Shown piece by piece: positions 1 through 11,937 of a stretch of 64,000 nucleotides of DNA. Location: positions 598,367,335 through 598,431,334 of the forward strand of contig NC_081415.1 of assembly GCF_030272615.1 (NCBI RefSeq). The letters run 5' to 3'. Source of the stretch: Cryptomeria japonica. Taxonomy: Eukaryota > Streptophyta > Pinopsida > Cupressales > Cupressaceae. Within the stretch, counting starts at the first letter, position 1. Each line of letters starts with the position of its first letter. A model generated the notes under the pieces. It ran no database searches, was not told the origin of the DNA, and worked only from the letters and a program-made list of their open reading frames with translations. Position numbers and translations under genes: made by a program.

Positions 1-1604
1 TGAATACAATGGAATACATATATGTAGTATCTTGTATGTGGTAGATGGAATCATGTAAAAGGAAAAGCTATGTTCATGATGTATTGTTATGTAAATGTAT
101 TTGTAAGTAGTTCATAATTGGTAGTTAGGGTATGTCATGATTTGTAAATGTGGCAATGAGATGTATGGATATGTTCTTGTTAAATGAAGGGAATGATTTC
201 ATGTACCCAAATTTGGCAATGGAGTTTCAATTGAAATGGATGTGATCTATAATATGATCTGCTTGTATTGGTTAGAAAGGAATTCTATGGTTATTCTTTA
301 GATTGTGGTTTAATATGTGAAAGAACCCTAAGAAATGGAATAATCTTAAATGTAATTATTGAGGATGTTAGATAATATGGATAAGGTTTAGATAATGACA
401 TCTCTATGTGTACGCTTAGAAATTAGGAAAAGTATGCATAGAATGCAAAAGGATTATGGAAGGAAAATATTAGGATTCTTGTGTTATTCATTGGGGTTAT
501 TGTCAAATTTGGAAAGTGGTTGCATGTGTAGTTGGATTAGGAAAGGAAACTATTGCTATTGGATTCATGGATGTGCTTTTGGTGTTATGTGAAAACTAAA
601 ATGTTATGGAGGAATTAGATATGTGAATAGATCATGTTGCTAATAGGTAAATCATGATGGAGGAGACATATATGACCATGTGAGAGTTTGAATGTAAAAA
701 AAAAATGGATTAAAAGGTATTGAGGCTTTAGAATGAAGCTAATATGAAATGGATTGATTTGTATAGTAATGGAATGTATATCATGCTAGATAAATAGTAA
801 ATGACTTGTATATGATGTATGCCATATACTTATAATGAAGTTAATGGATTTATATTGTTATATGTTTGTAAGTCAATAAATGAAATTTATGATTGAAGGA
901 TTAGTGTGATGTTGTGCTTGAGTAAAGGAATAAGGGAATTAGTTTATCATATGGATTGAAGAATGAATTATAGTTTATACTTTATGAGGAGATAGCCATA
1001 ATAAATAGAACGAGATCATGTTAGTATTAGAAGCGATTGAAGTATGTTTAAATGGATTATCAAAGATGTATTTTACCTATGCATTAGGATTCTATTATCA
1101 TGTAAAAGGAAAAGAGCATGTAGATAGGATATGTTGGGTTAAAACACATTTGGATTTGGTGCATAAAATGAATGTAGGATTTTTGGGGTTGTCTTTCATT
1201 TTAAAAAGAATGTAATATGCTAGTAGAATGGTATAATGGTATACATTTCATAATGGATAGATAAGCTAGTGGGTTGCATATCTCATAGCTAGGAAATTAA
1301 ATATGATGCATTAATTCAAGATGGAATATATTTATCATGTGAGTAGGCTATCATTATGGAAGTTAAATGAGTAATGGTGTTGAAGTACCCTAGGGAAAGG
1401 TTAATGATGTTATGTTATTTCCGCTTGTGTAAATTAGTGAAATGTGAGATGATGTATGTTCATAATATTTAAATGGTTAATGAATGTAGTTATATGGAGA
1501 TGTTATGTATTACATTAGTTGTTATTAAAAGTTAAATAAAAAAAATACATCAATTAGTATGATAAATGATTAGTTTTCTCTAGGGTATTTTGGCGGTCAT
1601 TACA
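1..1604 (-). repeat. LTR-like block, minus orientation, cut by window start
   Basis: No convincing coding region is present. The right edge reads, on the minus strand, TGTAATGACCGCCAAAATAC followed by CCTAG. This resembles the start of some plant Ty3/Gypsy LTRs of the Tekay/Del type. The block is strikingly poor in C on the plus strand and ends where that skew reverses. Short frames at 395-592 and 1018-1215 look like chance. The other end lies before the window, so neither length nor the matching LTR can be checked. Confidence 0.35.
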
Positions 1605-2985
1605 TGTCTGCCCTACAACACCAATCTCACCTCAAACTCAACATCAAATGATTAATCACTTGTTCGCACAAAAATCTCTCTTTGATAATGCAAACACAAC
1701 ATCAACACCCAAACTACATGAATATCTCGCCTATATATACAAATCGTCAACCTTGATAACAAGGTCGGCTAAACCCTCAACCCTCAGTTACAAAATGACA
1801 TCACACGATACAAAGATTGACCATCAGACTAATATAATGATTTACATGACATAACATGGTCCTAATTCAAATTCCAAAAGATCAACTCCATCGGAAATCA
1901 CGCCAAGATCAACTGCAACACGCTACACCACCAGAAATACCGCATAACATGAAAATCAATACCGGTGGATGAAAACCACCAAAAAATTGCACAATGATCA
2001 ATTTGGATTGCCAAAAAAAATAGGAAATGAATAGGAAACACCAACAAGAACGTTAGAATCATCTGAAATAGCTGCACCAACACCACTTTTTAAATCTTCA
2101 TCTGTCAACGTCTAGAAGCTTAAGAACACAACCAATCAATAACCGTCACGAAGAAAGATAACTTGTGGAGCACAAAATCATGATCCATCTGAAATGAAGA
2201 TACACATGACCAACCAAAAAAATATCCCAAAGTCTCAACACCAGATCTGATCACACCAGAATATCCTGCAGGAAATACCGATAGAGTCCAATAAAACAAA
2301 AAATTGCAAACCGGATTAGAAAATCTTCCCAGTCACACTAGAGTAAATCATAGGAATATATTGACATCAATGAAAACAACATATCCTAGCAGAAACAATG
2401 ACAAACCATATCCAACAATCTCCAACAAGATGAAATATCATTTTTTTTTATCAAAATTTTTAAGATATAAGGTAATCAGCATTTGGTATATCTCAAAGAT
2501 TGTATGAGTTGCATCTTCAAAGTGAAGATATTTCCTACAATAATGTTGACCATGTGGTCTATGTATTTGAATTATTGATAGGAATTTCAAATTTCATTCC
2601 AAGTTCTTTTATTTATTTCCTTGTTAGAAAGATATACGATATCAATTCAAAATTTGCATATAAATTTTTTTTTTGTTTCAAGAGATTGAAGTGGTTTTGG
2701 AATAGAAAAGATTTAAATTATAGACATGGATATGTCAAGAGATTTAGAAAAGGTTCAAATTTAAAGTTGGCTTTTGAAATTTTTGAATCATTTGTGCTCC
2801 CATACAAATGACCTAGCTTAGTTCTAACTTTTTTTATTTAATCTATGATGGAAAATGGATAAATTAAAGAATTAGAACATCTCCTTAGGGATTTTTTAAG
2901 ATGGGATGAAGTTAAGCTTTGTTTATATGTTATATTTATAACAAAATATGTCAATTTAAAAATTAGCTATTAATCTAATGATAAT
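1605..2985. other. Unassigned repeat-like sequence
   Basis: The first 900 bases are poor in G on the plus strand, the reverse of the preceding block. On the minus strand a TATATATAGG run near 1733 looks promoter-like. The wording resembles retrotransposon non-coding DNA, possibly an LTR or 3' untranslated region, but no pair or primer site was found. A 103-codon plus-strand frame at 2500-2811 has no recognisable motif; it is rich in Phe and Lys and probably fortuitous. Nothing else is supported. Confidence 0.3.
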
Positions 2986-4870
2986 TGTTGTCACAATAGT
3001 TTGCACCCTTGCTTGAGCTATTAACTCAAACAACCTTGTGAAACATGGAAACAACCTCCAAGTGTGGGACCTTTACAAGTGAGGTTGAATCTCCAAAGAA
3101 GGTTGACTTCCTTTCCAACCAGGGTGCAGTTTTGAACCCACCCAACACTTTCAAAGCTTATTTTAAAACTCATTCTATTGATTTTGCAAGGGAAAATGGA
3201 ATAGATAAAGGTAAATAAAGGTGATGCACCAAGACTGAAATTAGTCTTCCCCTACCTATGGTTGCACAAAAAACCAAAGGATACCCAAACATGCACACAT
3301 CTTTATCTATAATCTCTCTAAGGAAGACAAGAAGTCAAAACTTATTGTAATGCTAGGAGGGATTAGAAGATATCAACAAACAACATACATAATAATATTT
3401 AACATAACTTGCAATGTGGGAATAGAGAAAGAGAAACCACAAGTAGAAGGTGAGATTACACACTAACTAAAAGCAAAGATAAGGTAAAACAAATAACTTT
3501 ATTGACATGAAGGAAAGGTTGAATTACAATTATAGAAGAGATTTCTGTAAAAGAAAAAGAGAGAAGAACACCTTGAAAGACTATTTTTTTTTCCTTTATA
3601 GCACAGGCATAACTCAGAGTCACATTGAGTTCAAAAACCCTAACCAATCAGAGTTAGGTTATAGAGAGAATGAATTAGATCAAAAAAACTGATTCATTCA
3701 AGCAGAAGGATAGAGAGAGGTGTCATTGCAGTCAATGAGGGTAGGAGACTCTTGAAATCCAAGTGGCTCTGTCACAAGGAGGGCGTCTAAACACTCTCTG
3801 ATAGGACAAAAGGCCTTCTACAAACAATAAATAGGATTGGAGAGTCCTAGAGAGTATTTGTAGAAGTAGCTGAAGTCATCCTATGCTAGTTGGAAGTAAT
3901 TAAAGCAAAAATCAGATCAGATTCAGGCCATCGAAAAGGTCAAAAATAAATGTCGACCTGCTATCGACAACTATCTCTGCTAGATATTTGGATTTGAATA
4001 ACTCCTCCTTCACATTTGAATGTTGGTCGTTGAATCTACCCTCACATAAAAATGAATGGTCCTGATGCATCGTTAAGAGTTCCATACAACAAAACATATC
4101 ACCATTAGGGATCAAAGAGACATAAAAAGAATCTCTTTGATGGTCAATGAATGCACTTGTCATCCATGTTAGCACCTAAAAATATTATCAGGCCCAATGA
4201 AATGAATCCATGATGGTCTCTGTTAGCACCTCGCTATTTCCAGACCCACCACCTTGTAAGTTGTATCATCAAAGAGACACTTCGGTATCGTAGAGATCTC
4301 TTTTTGGTCTCCTTGATCTTTGATACAATGGGACATATAGCTTGTAAACTTTATCGGAGAGATGTCTCAACATTATAGAGACCACTTTTTGGTCTCCTTG
4401 ATTTTTGATAAGGTGGCAATTGATTTGGAAATTGGGTGTCATCAGGGAGACTTCGACACCTTGGAGAGACAAGACCTGTAGCGTTACCAATGCCGAAAGA
4501 ACATACCACAAAGCTTGGCAGATTAGATTGATCGAGGAGACATATACACTTTGGGGAGACACGTTTAGGGTCTCAATGATGTCAATGAATGTGGCTCTGA
4601 AGACCTTATCAGAGACATAAATTTATTGGAGAGATGAAATCTTAGACTCATCAATCTCTGATAGTTTGACAAATAGGTGAAGGTAGTCCTATAATGGGTA
4701 ATCAAGGGCCAATTTGAGAATGATTAAGGGGTCCATTTGGTCAGTTAGCTTAAGTGAGATGACTGATTGAGAAAGTCAACTACTTAATCCATAGAGAGTT
4801 GGGGCAAGCCATTGAAGATGTGTCAGATTGGTTATGGCCTATGATCTATGGGTGACATGAAATGTCAACA
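2986..4870 (+). repeat. Candidate single LTR (TG...CA block)
   Basis: The block starts TGTTGTCACAATAG and ends TGTCAACA. It is followed at once by TTTTTGGTGACTCTCAGGGG, which resembles a primer-binding site in position and shape, as in other plant Gypsy elements. This suggests a plus-oriented LTR of about 1.9 kb. The ends are also consistent with the minus orientation, as the 3' LTR of the minus-strand Gypsy whose integrase ends nearby. No second copy exists in the window, so the call is tentative. Confidence 0.3.
4263..4640. repeat. Degenerate direct repeats around GAGAGAC
   Basis: Several imperfect copies of a segment built from 'AGAGAC', 'TTTTTGGTCTCCTTGAT' and 'TTTGATA' follow one another. 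Two clear copies lie at about 4268-4330 and 4355-4412, with weaker ones after. They sit inside the candidate LTR. Frames crossing them on both strands (97 and 71 codons) have no motifs and are not called. Confidence 0.4.
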
Positions 4871-4959
4871 TTTTTGGTGACTCTCAGGGGATGCATGCCT
4901 ACTTGCATATGGCCAAGTGTGTGCATATCTATTACGCGTAGAGTCAAAATTATAACACA

Positions 4960-6063
4960 TTGATGAATCTTCACCTGCAACCTTTCAAAATTAACCATTC
5001 CAAGGGAAAATTGCTTGGCTTGGATAGTTGAAATGAATTAGCCTTCTTGTAGCTAGAAGTGATAAAGGTTCCACTTCAGATAGTGTCAAAATTGGAATGT
5101 TGGCCTAGCTTAGCTCTATTTGCATCCCACTTTAGGACTATATCACCCTCTTTGTAGGTTCTTTTAGTAACCTTCCTGTCAAAACCCTTCTTGACTTTTT
5201 TTTGGTTTAATTCTAGTGTTAACATGGCCTATTTTCTAACCTCTTCCAACTCCACCAGTTTAGATAGTCTAATTGTCATTGCATCGTTCTCTATTATCTC
5301 TAACTAATGAGCCAATTCAAGGGAGGGAATCTGAAGACATGAGGGAAGCCTAGCTTCCCTTTTGTATACCAACATGAAAGCTGAGTTGCTAGTAGATCTC
5401 TTAGGTGTGATTCTATCAACCCATAGCATCGTCTTTAATCTAATATGCCAAGATCTCTAATTATCTTCAATGGTCCTCTTGATTATTATGATGAGGTTCT
5501 TATTGGAAGACTCAACCAAACCATTGCCTTGGGGATAGTAATTTGATGAGGTCTTTAGATAAATCCCTTTCTAAACAACCCATGAACTAATTTGGGCTCC
5601 AAGGAACACCTTTGCATTGTCTAAAATGATGGTGGAAGGAGTGCCAAATATTGTCACAATGCCATTAAGAAAATCAAGAACTAAAACCTCAATAGCATCT
5701 CTTAATGCCACTACCTCTATCCACCTTGTGAAGTAATATGTGGCTATCAAAATCCATTTATGACCAACACTTGATAGAGGTTTGATAGGTCCAATGAAAT
5801 ATAATCCCCACTGTGCAAAAAATTATTCTATTGGAATTGGATGGAGGGGAAGGTAAACTAGCCTCTTCTTACTAAAGAAAGAAGGCACATTTGTCACACC
5901 TCGTCACCTATTGATATTAATATTTAAATAGGGTCAACCAATAATAACCATCCCTCATTTTTTTATAGTTGTGGTCCTTGCAAAAAAATGGCCACTTGAT
6001 GAACCATCATGAAATTATTCTATTAATTTGCTAACTTGGTCTTCTTTTATGCATCTTAGTAAA
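4960..6063 (-). pseudogene. Ty3/Gypsy integrase fragment (minus-strand Gypsy)
   Basis: This is an integrase, which inserts element cDNA into chromosomes. Read on the minus strand it runs from the HHCC zinc-binding region (FHDGSSSGHFFARTTTIKK near 6010, CDKC near 5900) through the catalytic core to the C-terminal region. The first catalytic motif is WGLYFIGPI near 5800, where families have WGLDFIGPI, so the first Asp is lost. The second is FGTPSTIILDNAKVF near 5640, with Asp kept. The third is PQGNGLVESSNK near 5540, with Glu kept. Several in-frame stops are present. It joins the RT fragment at 10458-12902 as one element split by GagPro copy 1; roughly 100 codons of the usual linker are missing at the junction. 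Confidence 0.85.
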
Positions 6064-7032
6064 ACACTATGTACCGATTTTGCTCATGACCAAAGGTTGC
6101 TTGCAAAACTGTTTACTAGAACATTAAGAGATAAAGCCCTACAATGGTATTGCTCGTTGCCTTCTTACTCTATTACTTCTTTCCAACAACTTGCAAATGC
6201 TTTTATTCAACAATTTCAAAACAATATAAGTCCTAAAGTTACTTTGATTGATTTAATGCATTGTAAACAAGGTGTTAAAGAAAAAGTGACTGATTTCATT
6301 GGTAGATATAAGCATTTGTATGCTCAAATTTCTTTTCCAGTACCTGACAATGATATTCAAAGAATCTTTATTTCTAATTTACAAAAGGATATTAGAGAAA
6401 AACTTCTGTTTTCTGAGTTTACTTCTTTCCAACAGTTGTGTGCAACTCTTCACAATTATCAACTGACTGTGAGTCAAATGGAACAAGCAAATCCTATGGC
6501 TCTGAGTGATAAGGGTGATAGTAGTCAACAACCATTTGGGAAGTTTAAACCGAACAGAGAGGTAATTAAGTTCAATGAAAACATCATCAACAATAATGTG
6601 AATGCAGCATCAGGTGTGCCTCCTATTTCTAAGTTTTTCAAGAAAGAAAGAAAGTTTACTCCTTTGAATGAATCATTGCATAGTATTATGAATAAGTTAT
6701 TGGAACAAAATGTGCTTACTCTGCCTCCTATAAAGAAAATAGATCCTACAAAGATTAATTCACCCTATTTTGATAACAAATCTTTTTGTCAATTTCATCG
6801 TCAACCTGGCCATGATACTGAAAAATGTTTTGCTTTAAAGGGTAAAATTCAAGATTTGATTGATAATAATACTATCTCTGTTTTTGGTGTGAATGATAAA
6901 GGCAACACATCTGTAGCTCCTCCTAACCAAAATCTTAAGATTTTTACTGATCCATTACCTTCTCATACCTCTAATGTGATTGAGACTAATGATTCCTCTT
7001 TCTCACCTGATAGTCTTGTGTCTATAACTCTA
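6064..7032 (+). pseudogene. Gag of GagPro copy 1 (truncated)
   Basis: This encodes the retrotransposon capsid region and a zinc knuckle. It corresponds to residues from about 338 of the longer copy at 61274. The capsid segment includes ALQWYCSLPSYS and FIQQFQNNISPKV, typical of plant Gypsy Gag. A knuckle-like CQFHRQPGHDTEKC lies at about 6787-6828; it has the C-x2-H-x4-H-x4-C form found in Tat-like Gag. Relative to copy 2 one base is missing near 7030, which brings in a stop at 7036-7038. An ATG at 6028 opens the same frame but lies in the flanking element, so it is not the native start. Confidence 0.8.
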
Positions 7033-8495
7033 ATGTAATTAACTTTGTAGAGCAGCAGAAAATCCCTAGAGAACCTTCCATCACATTTGATTCCAGTGAA
7101 ACTATCAGGGCACCTAATGGTCCTTTATATATAGTTGCAAAAGTCAAGAATACACCTTGCCGTGGAGTGCTTATTGATCCTTCTTGCATGGTTAATGTCA
7201 TTACTGAAGAATTTCTTTGTACTTTGCAATTGAATCAAGTGATCTATGACAAAAAAAATGTGGTTGTGAAATTATTTGATGCATTTTCTTCTCCTGCAAT
7301 TGGTTCTATTACATTACCTATTGAGGTCCATAACAAATCCCTTGATGTGGACTTTGCTATTATTCCATCATCCGAACAATTTCGTGTGAAGCTAGGCTAT
7401 CCTTGGCTATCTTCCATGAAAGCTATTGCTTCTCCTATTCACAAGTGTTTGAAATTTCCCCATAATGGTGAAATTGTTACTGTCAATCATAGTCTCTTTA
7501 AACCAGCTGAAAGAACTTCTAGCGTTCCTATTGATTATTTTTGGCCTAAACAATTTCAGTCTCTTCCACCGCAAAGTGATCATCTTTTCAAATCTTATCA
7601 AAAGTGGAAAAAAGATATGATCCTATCTCTAAGTGAACCAAGAACACCCAAACTTGATATTCCTATCATTCTTGAGAAGGAAGTTCTTCCTTTGAAAGAT
7701 AAAACTAATGTCTTTCCTCAAGAAGATTCCCAACCCATCCCTATGAATGTGACTATGCCTATATCTAATAAACTTCCTAAAAGTAGACCTATACCTCCTC
7801 GTCATGATGGACTTGGTCTCCTTCCTAAACCAGATATTCCTCCTTCATATGGAGCAGTTTCTCCTCCTTCCTCTTATAGAGAGAAGAGACCTTCCTCTTC
7901 TCCTATTATTCAACCTAAGAGACCACAACCTAAACACCCAAGTGATAAGGATGAGAACATTCCTCCTCCTCAATCTTCTCAACTTCCTACTAAGACTAGA
8001 CGAAATCATTCTACACATGAACAGTGATGATAGTGTCATCTTAGAGCTCAGGCAGCTGCTTCTCAAACTTTGCAATCCCCAAAAACACCTTCAGCTAGTA
8101 TTATTCCATTTTCTCCTCAGCCGAAAATTGAGCCAAAATCTCCTAAACATAAGATGCATGATGGTCTTGATCCTGTGCGAGTTAAAGATCCTATTTTTAT
8201 AAATCTTGATGATGATATAGATGAAAATGTTATTCATGACGAAAATGTTACTCCCCTTTCTTCTAATAGTGAATATGAATATGTTGATGTTGATGACCAT
8301 TTATCTAATGCATTTTCTAAAGCACTTATCCTAGCTCCTAGACAAGAACAACGTGGCTTGGAACATGAACATAGCCCTTGTTTGGATCTTGTGATAGCTC
8401 CATCTGCTGTGTTGGATGTTCCTCCTCTAGCATGTTTCCTGCCTTCCCGAAATATTGATCAGCAAGATCGGGGGGTGGATGACGTGCTAGACTAG
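7033..8495 (+). pseudogene. Protease-like domain and proline-rich tail, GagPro copy 1
   Basis: This continues the gag frame after the 1-base deletion. The region ILIDPSCMVNVITEEF-like (about 7165-7215) is placed as a retropepsin active site, and GYPWLSSMKAIASPIHKCLKF near 7400-7460 matches the usual downstream region. The active-site triad is DPS rather than DSG or DGG, so activity is doubtful. Next comes a Pro/Ser/Lys-rich segment (about 7730-8010). Three consecutive stops, TGA TGA TAG, occur at 8028-8036. The same frame then stays open to 8495 with an acidic stretch (NLDDDIDENV) and ends VDDVLD. No RT follows. Confidence 0.7.
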
Positions 8496-9249
8496 TTTCA
8501 TTAGCATAGCAGACTCTCTCCTCCTCTCTTGATCTCTTTTGTTACTTCTTCTATGTGTTACTCTCATTCTTCTATTTGTTGTCCTTAGTGTTGTCTACTT
8601 GAGGACAATGCAAAGCATTGAGATCTCTTTTGGTCTCTCTCATGTTGACTCAAAAGACACATGTGTTCCCTTCTTCTAGGTGACCTTCCTTGATTGGGGA
8701 ATGAAGAACAATTATGCATACATACATATGATATACATGAATTATCATACAGCATACTGACCCCAAGGAAAGTGAAGTCACCTCGTGCTTTGTGTTTTGT
8801 TTCTATTATCCTTGGGTTTATCTCACACTTGGGGGCTAAATCCTTGTGATAATGTGCTCCTTTCCCTTCTCATTTCTTATATGTATCACTACCTTAAATT
8901 AATCACCCCCAATGAGGCATGTGCGATCGCTTTAACGTAGGGGGGCACACACCCTATTCATATCTCTTCAAGATACTTGAAAATTTCTTGGTGAACTTAG
9001 CTTTGCCTTGAAAATTTTTGGTATTTTTCTTGCATGACTCATAGTGAGGGAACCTTACTACTGACAGTCATGGTTCTCCCTCGTGATCATCCCTTTTACT
9101 TTGTCAATCGAAGTCGTAAGATCCTTAGTCCACTGGGGGCTTGGTGTATCTTGCCTCCTTGACGTGGTGAAAGTTTTTCAATGTTGTTTCCTTGTACTTT
9201 ACCGGAAGTATGGGCGTACGCTTATACTCCCGCTAAAGTGGGGGCTAAA
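8496..9249 (+). other. 3' untranslated region of GagPro copy 1 with polypurine tract
   Basis: No coding potential was seen. The stretch contains repeated purine-rich 'GGGGGC' motifs at about 8829, 8940, 9137 and 9238. The last, AAAGTGGGGGCTAAA, directly abuts the LTR start and is the likely polypurine tract for plus-strand DNA priming. The others may be older or accessory tracts. Confidence 0.65.
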
Positions 9250-10457
9250 TGTAGCGTCCTAAAATTGTGACACTTGCAATTTTGACTGCATTTGGGTCTT
9301 CACGATGGTGGCGCAACGTTGAACCTAAATGGAGACCTCGAAACCTGTTTACAACATCAAAAACTGCATATTTCTGCACCTTGGCCTGATCCTTCCTCAC
9401 ACCCTGTTGTCCCGGGAGGTGGGACCATGGTGCCCAACACCCTGGTCCCTGGCCCTATTTTGGGCCTGGTCTCTTGTTGGGCATCGGGTCTTTAAGTTTG
9501 CAATTCAGAAAATAATGTTCCTATGTCAGCCTAAGGTCGGAAAAATCAGTCTCTCAACCCTAATTGACAAGTATATAAACTACTTTTCCTCTCCTGGAAA
9601 GGGAGGAAGGAAGTAAGCAAGGGCAAGACGCGGAAGCGATATTCAAACATTCAAACATTCAAACATTCAAACATTCAAGCATTCAAGCATTCCTTCAAGC
9701 AATTGAGCATTCTAAGTCTCCATTCAAGGCTAAGTGTTGCATTCAAGACAAGGATTCAACCATTGAAGAGGAGATCACCTACAACATACAAAATACAACA
9801 TCATTACACCTTTGCATGTAAGAATACAAACATTCTTACAACAAGGTATCAGTACTTGTTTACATTACAAACATTTACATTTACAACATTCTCATTTCTT
9901 AGTTAATTCCAAAACTGGGGTTTGACCTAAAGGCAAACCCCTAATCCCTAACCCCCCAATCGTCCTCTCTTTTTTGTGTGTAGGTTGTAGGTACGCGGTT
10001 GTAATTGAAGATCTGGAATCCTTGTGCAGAGACGAACAGATCCCCCTTCGTTTCGTGGATTTTTCGAAGGACCGTGTGCACTTCGGGCGCCACCGTCCCG
10101 TCAACTTTCGTTCAAATTTGCAGAACAGCATCGTCCCGACATTTTACTACTAATTTCAGGTCCGTAGCTTCATCCTGTGTCCCTATCTCCGTCTACAAGC
10201 GAATCTTTCTTACTTTACATGCATTCCTAGTTCAATCATTCTATCTACATTCTTTACAAAAGAGGGTATCCTTGATGTCTTAACCCTTGAAACACATTTA
10301 GAATCCAGTCTTGTATTGTGTGAGATTGGATCTTGTGGGTTTCAACCCCTCTTTTGAATGTAAAGTCTCTCCTAAGTGAAAACCGTCAACCCTAGTGACC
10401 TCCTTTCTCTCTCCATGGAGTGGGGGAACACCTAGGGTTCAATTTTTCCACTTTACA
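9250..10457 (+). repeat. 3' LTR of GagPro copy 1
   Basis: It begins TGTAGCGTCCTAAAATTG and ends CCACTTTACA, matching the 5' LTR of copy 2 at 58843-60087 over its whole length. A TATA box (TATATAAAC) lies at 9572-9580. An 8-base ATTCAAAC/ATTCAAGC microsatellite occupies about 9641-9692. It carries a copy of the AGGACCGTGTGCAC motif near 10068. It is slightly shorter than its relative, mainly because a GC-rich inverted-repeat block near 9420 has fewer units. The next base, 10458, returns to the minus-strand Gypsy. Confidence 0.9.
9571..9580 (+). promoter_or_regulatory. TATA box of GagPro LTR (copy 1)
   Basis: The sequence GTATATAAAC lies about 320 bases into the LTR and is conserved in the other LTR at 59225-59234. 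It is the expected core promoter for element transcription. Position and conservation support it; no transcript data exist here. Confidence 0.6.
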
Positions 10458-11937
10458 GTTTCAAATGATGAAACAAATTGCACACATAGGCCCCTGCCTC
10501 TTACAAGTTTTATGATTTTTATATTTGGGTCATGCTCCATGGCCTTTGTGATCCATCCATCTCTCTTCTCATTGATGTCCTTGTTCAAAAGGAAATCTTT
10601 CACACTTGCATGAGGAACTAGTAGCTAGATTTTGTTGTTGGACAACATATGTTTGAACTTTTTTAATTCTCTTATGATAATGATAACTTTTTTCTCAACA
10701 TAACATTAATCTGAATTCATACTCCTTGAGTCCTCCACTGAAAAATCAATAGGCTACTCTAGGTTTTCATCATTTATTTGTGTTAGGATAATTGATATAC
10801 TTGAATCTCCTCCTAGAGTATAGAGGATAAAATACTTTTCATAATTTGGATTAACAAGGCTGGGAGCTTGTTCAATTGCTTGCTTGATTCGCTCAAAATT
10901 ATTCTTCCCTTCCTTGGTCCAACTAAAAACTAGATTCTTTTTTAACATGGTTGTGAGAGGATTTACCATGGCTGCAAGGTTGGGGATGAACCTTCTCACA
11001 AATTTGATTCTACCAATGAAGCTTTGTAATCCCTTCTTGTGACTAGGGAGTGAAAGAGAAAGAATATCCTTTACTCTACCTGGATCTATTACCAAGCCAT
11101 ATTTTGATACAACGTGCCCCAACAACCTACCTTGATTAGTGGAAAATACACACTTTCTTGGGTTCAAAGACATTCCATATTCTTTGCACCTTTCAAACAC
11201 TTGTCTGAGATGATCAAAATGATCAACTACATTCTTTGAATAGATACTGACATCATCAAGGTATACTAACACAAATTATACTAATACCCCTTTAAATCCA
11301 TATCCATAGTTCTTTAAAATATATACCCTACATTGTTTAGAAAAAATGGCATATTAAAATAGGCATAAGTGCCCCATTTAGTAGTAAATGCAGTCTTACA
11401 TTGGTCTAATTCTTGGACTAAAACCTAGTTTTAACCTGAATACCCATCCAAAAATGAAAATATTTCAGAGCCACTAACCTTGGATAGAATTTTTTCCATG
11501 GATGGTAGGGGATAATGGTCTTTAAGGGATGCTCTATTAAAATCCCTAAACTCTACACATAATCTGATTTCCCCATTCTTTTTTCTTACAGGGACAAGGT
11601 CAGCTACCCATGAGAAATGCTTGATAGGGAAACTAATATTAGCCTCTATGAGATTAGATAGTACACTTCTCATTAAAGGTTCTATCTTGGGGTTGACAGG
11701 CCTTTTCTTTTGTCTAATCGGTTTTGCATTGGGATTTAATTATATGGTATGTTGGGCTAAGCTAGGATCAAATCCATTTAACTCTTCATAAGTCCAAGAA
11801 ACTACATCACCATATTCTTGACAAAGATTGACAAAGATCTCTTGTTTAGATGTAGAGCATACCTCTCCCAAGCTAAGTGTCCTTCCATTAGCAATGTTGA
11901 TTGGCTTGTAGTCACCTTCCTTGGCATCTAAGTTCAC
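10458..11937 (-). pseudogene. Ty3/Gypsy reverse transcriptase and RNase H (minus-strand Gypsy)
   Basis: This fragment would copy element RNA to DNA and degrade the RNA strand. On the minus strand it begins with a linker ending DVVSWTYEELNGFDPSLAQH. RT motifs follow: ADLVPVRKKNGEIRLCVEF near 11590, FSFLDGYSG (first catalytic Asp) near 11450 and LVYLDDVSIYS (YLDD box, both Asp kept) near 11255. Connection and RNase H regions run from about 11100 to 10460, with KLVRGRGLCVQF at the end. Stops and small frameshifts occur between 11270 and 11430 and after 10754. It belongs with the second RNase H just upstream on the same strand and the integrase at 4960-6063. Confidence 0.85.

Larger units (their letters stand above)
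6064..10457 (+). mobile_element. GagPro Gypsy copy 1 (5'-truncated, with 3' LTR)
   Basis: This is the 3' part of a non-autonomous Ty3/Gypsy element closely similar to the one at 58843-64000. Homology starts abruptly near 6064, inside gag, so the 5' LTR, leader and N-terminal gag are gone. The body then runs through gag, a protease-like region, a proline-rich tail and an untranslated stretch to the 3' LTR. No RT or integrase lies between protease and LTR, so the family codes only for Gag and a protease-like domain. It interrupts a minus-strand Gypsy. The missing 5' end and missing host linker suggest a deletion across the left junction after insertion. Confidence 0.85.

Noticed and set aside
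2500-2811. 103-codon frame as a small gene
   Set aside because: No motif, AT-rich low-complexity composition and repeat-like surroundings.
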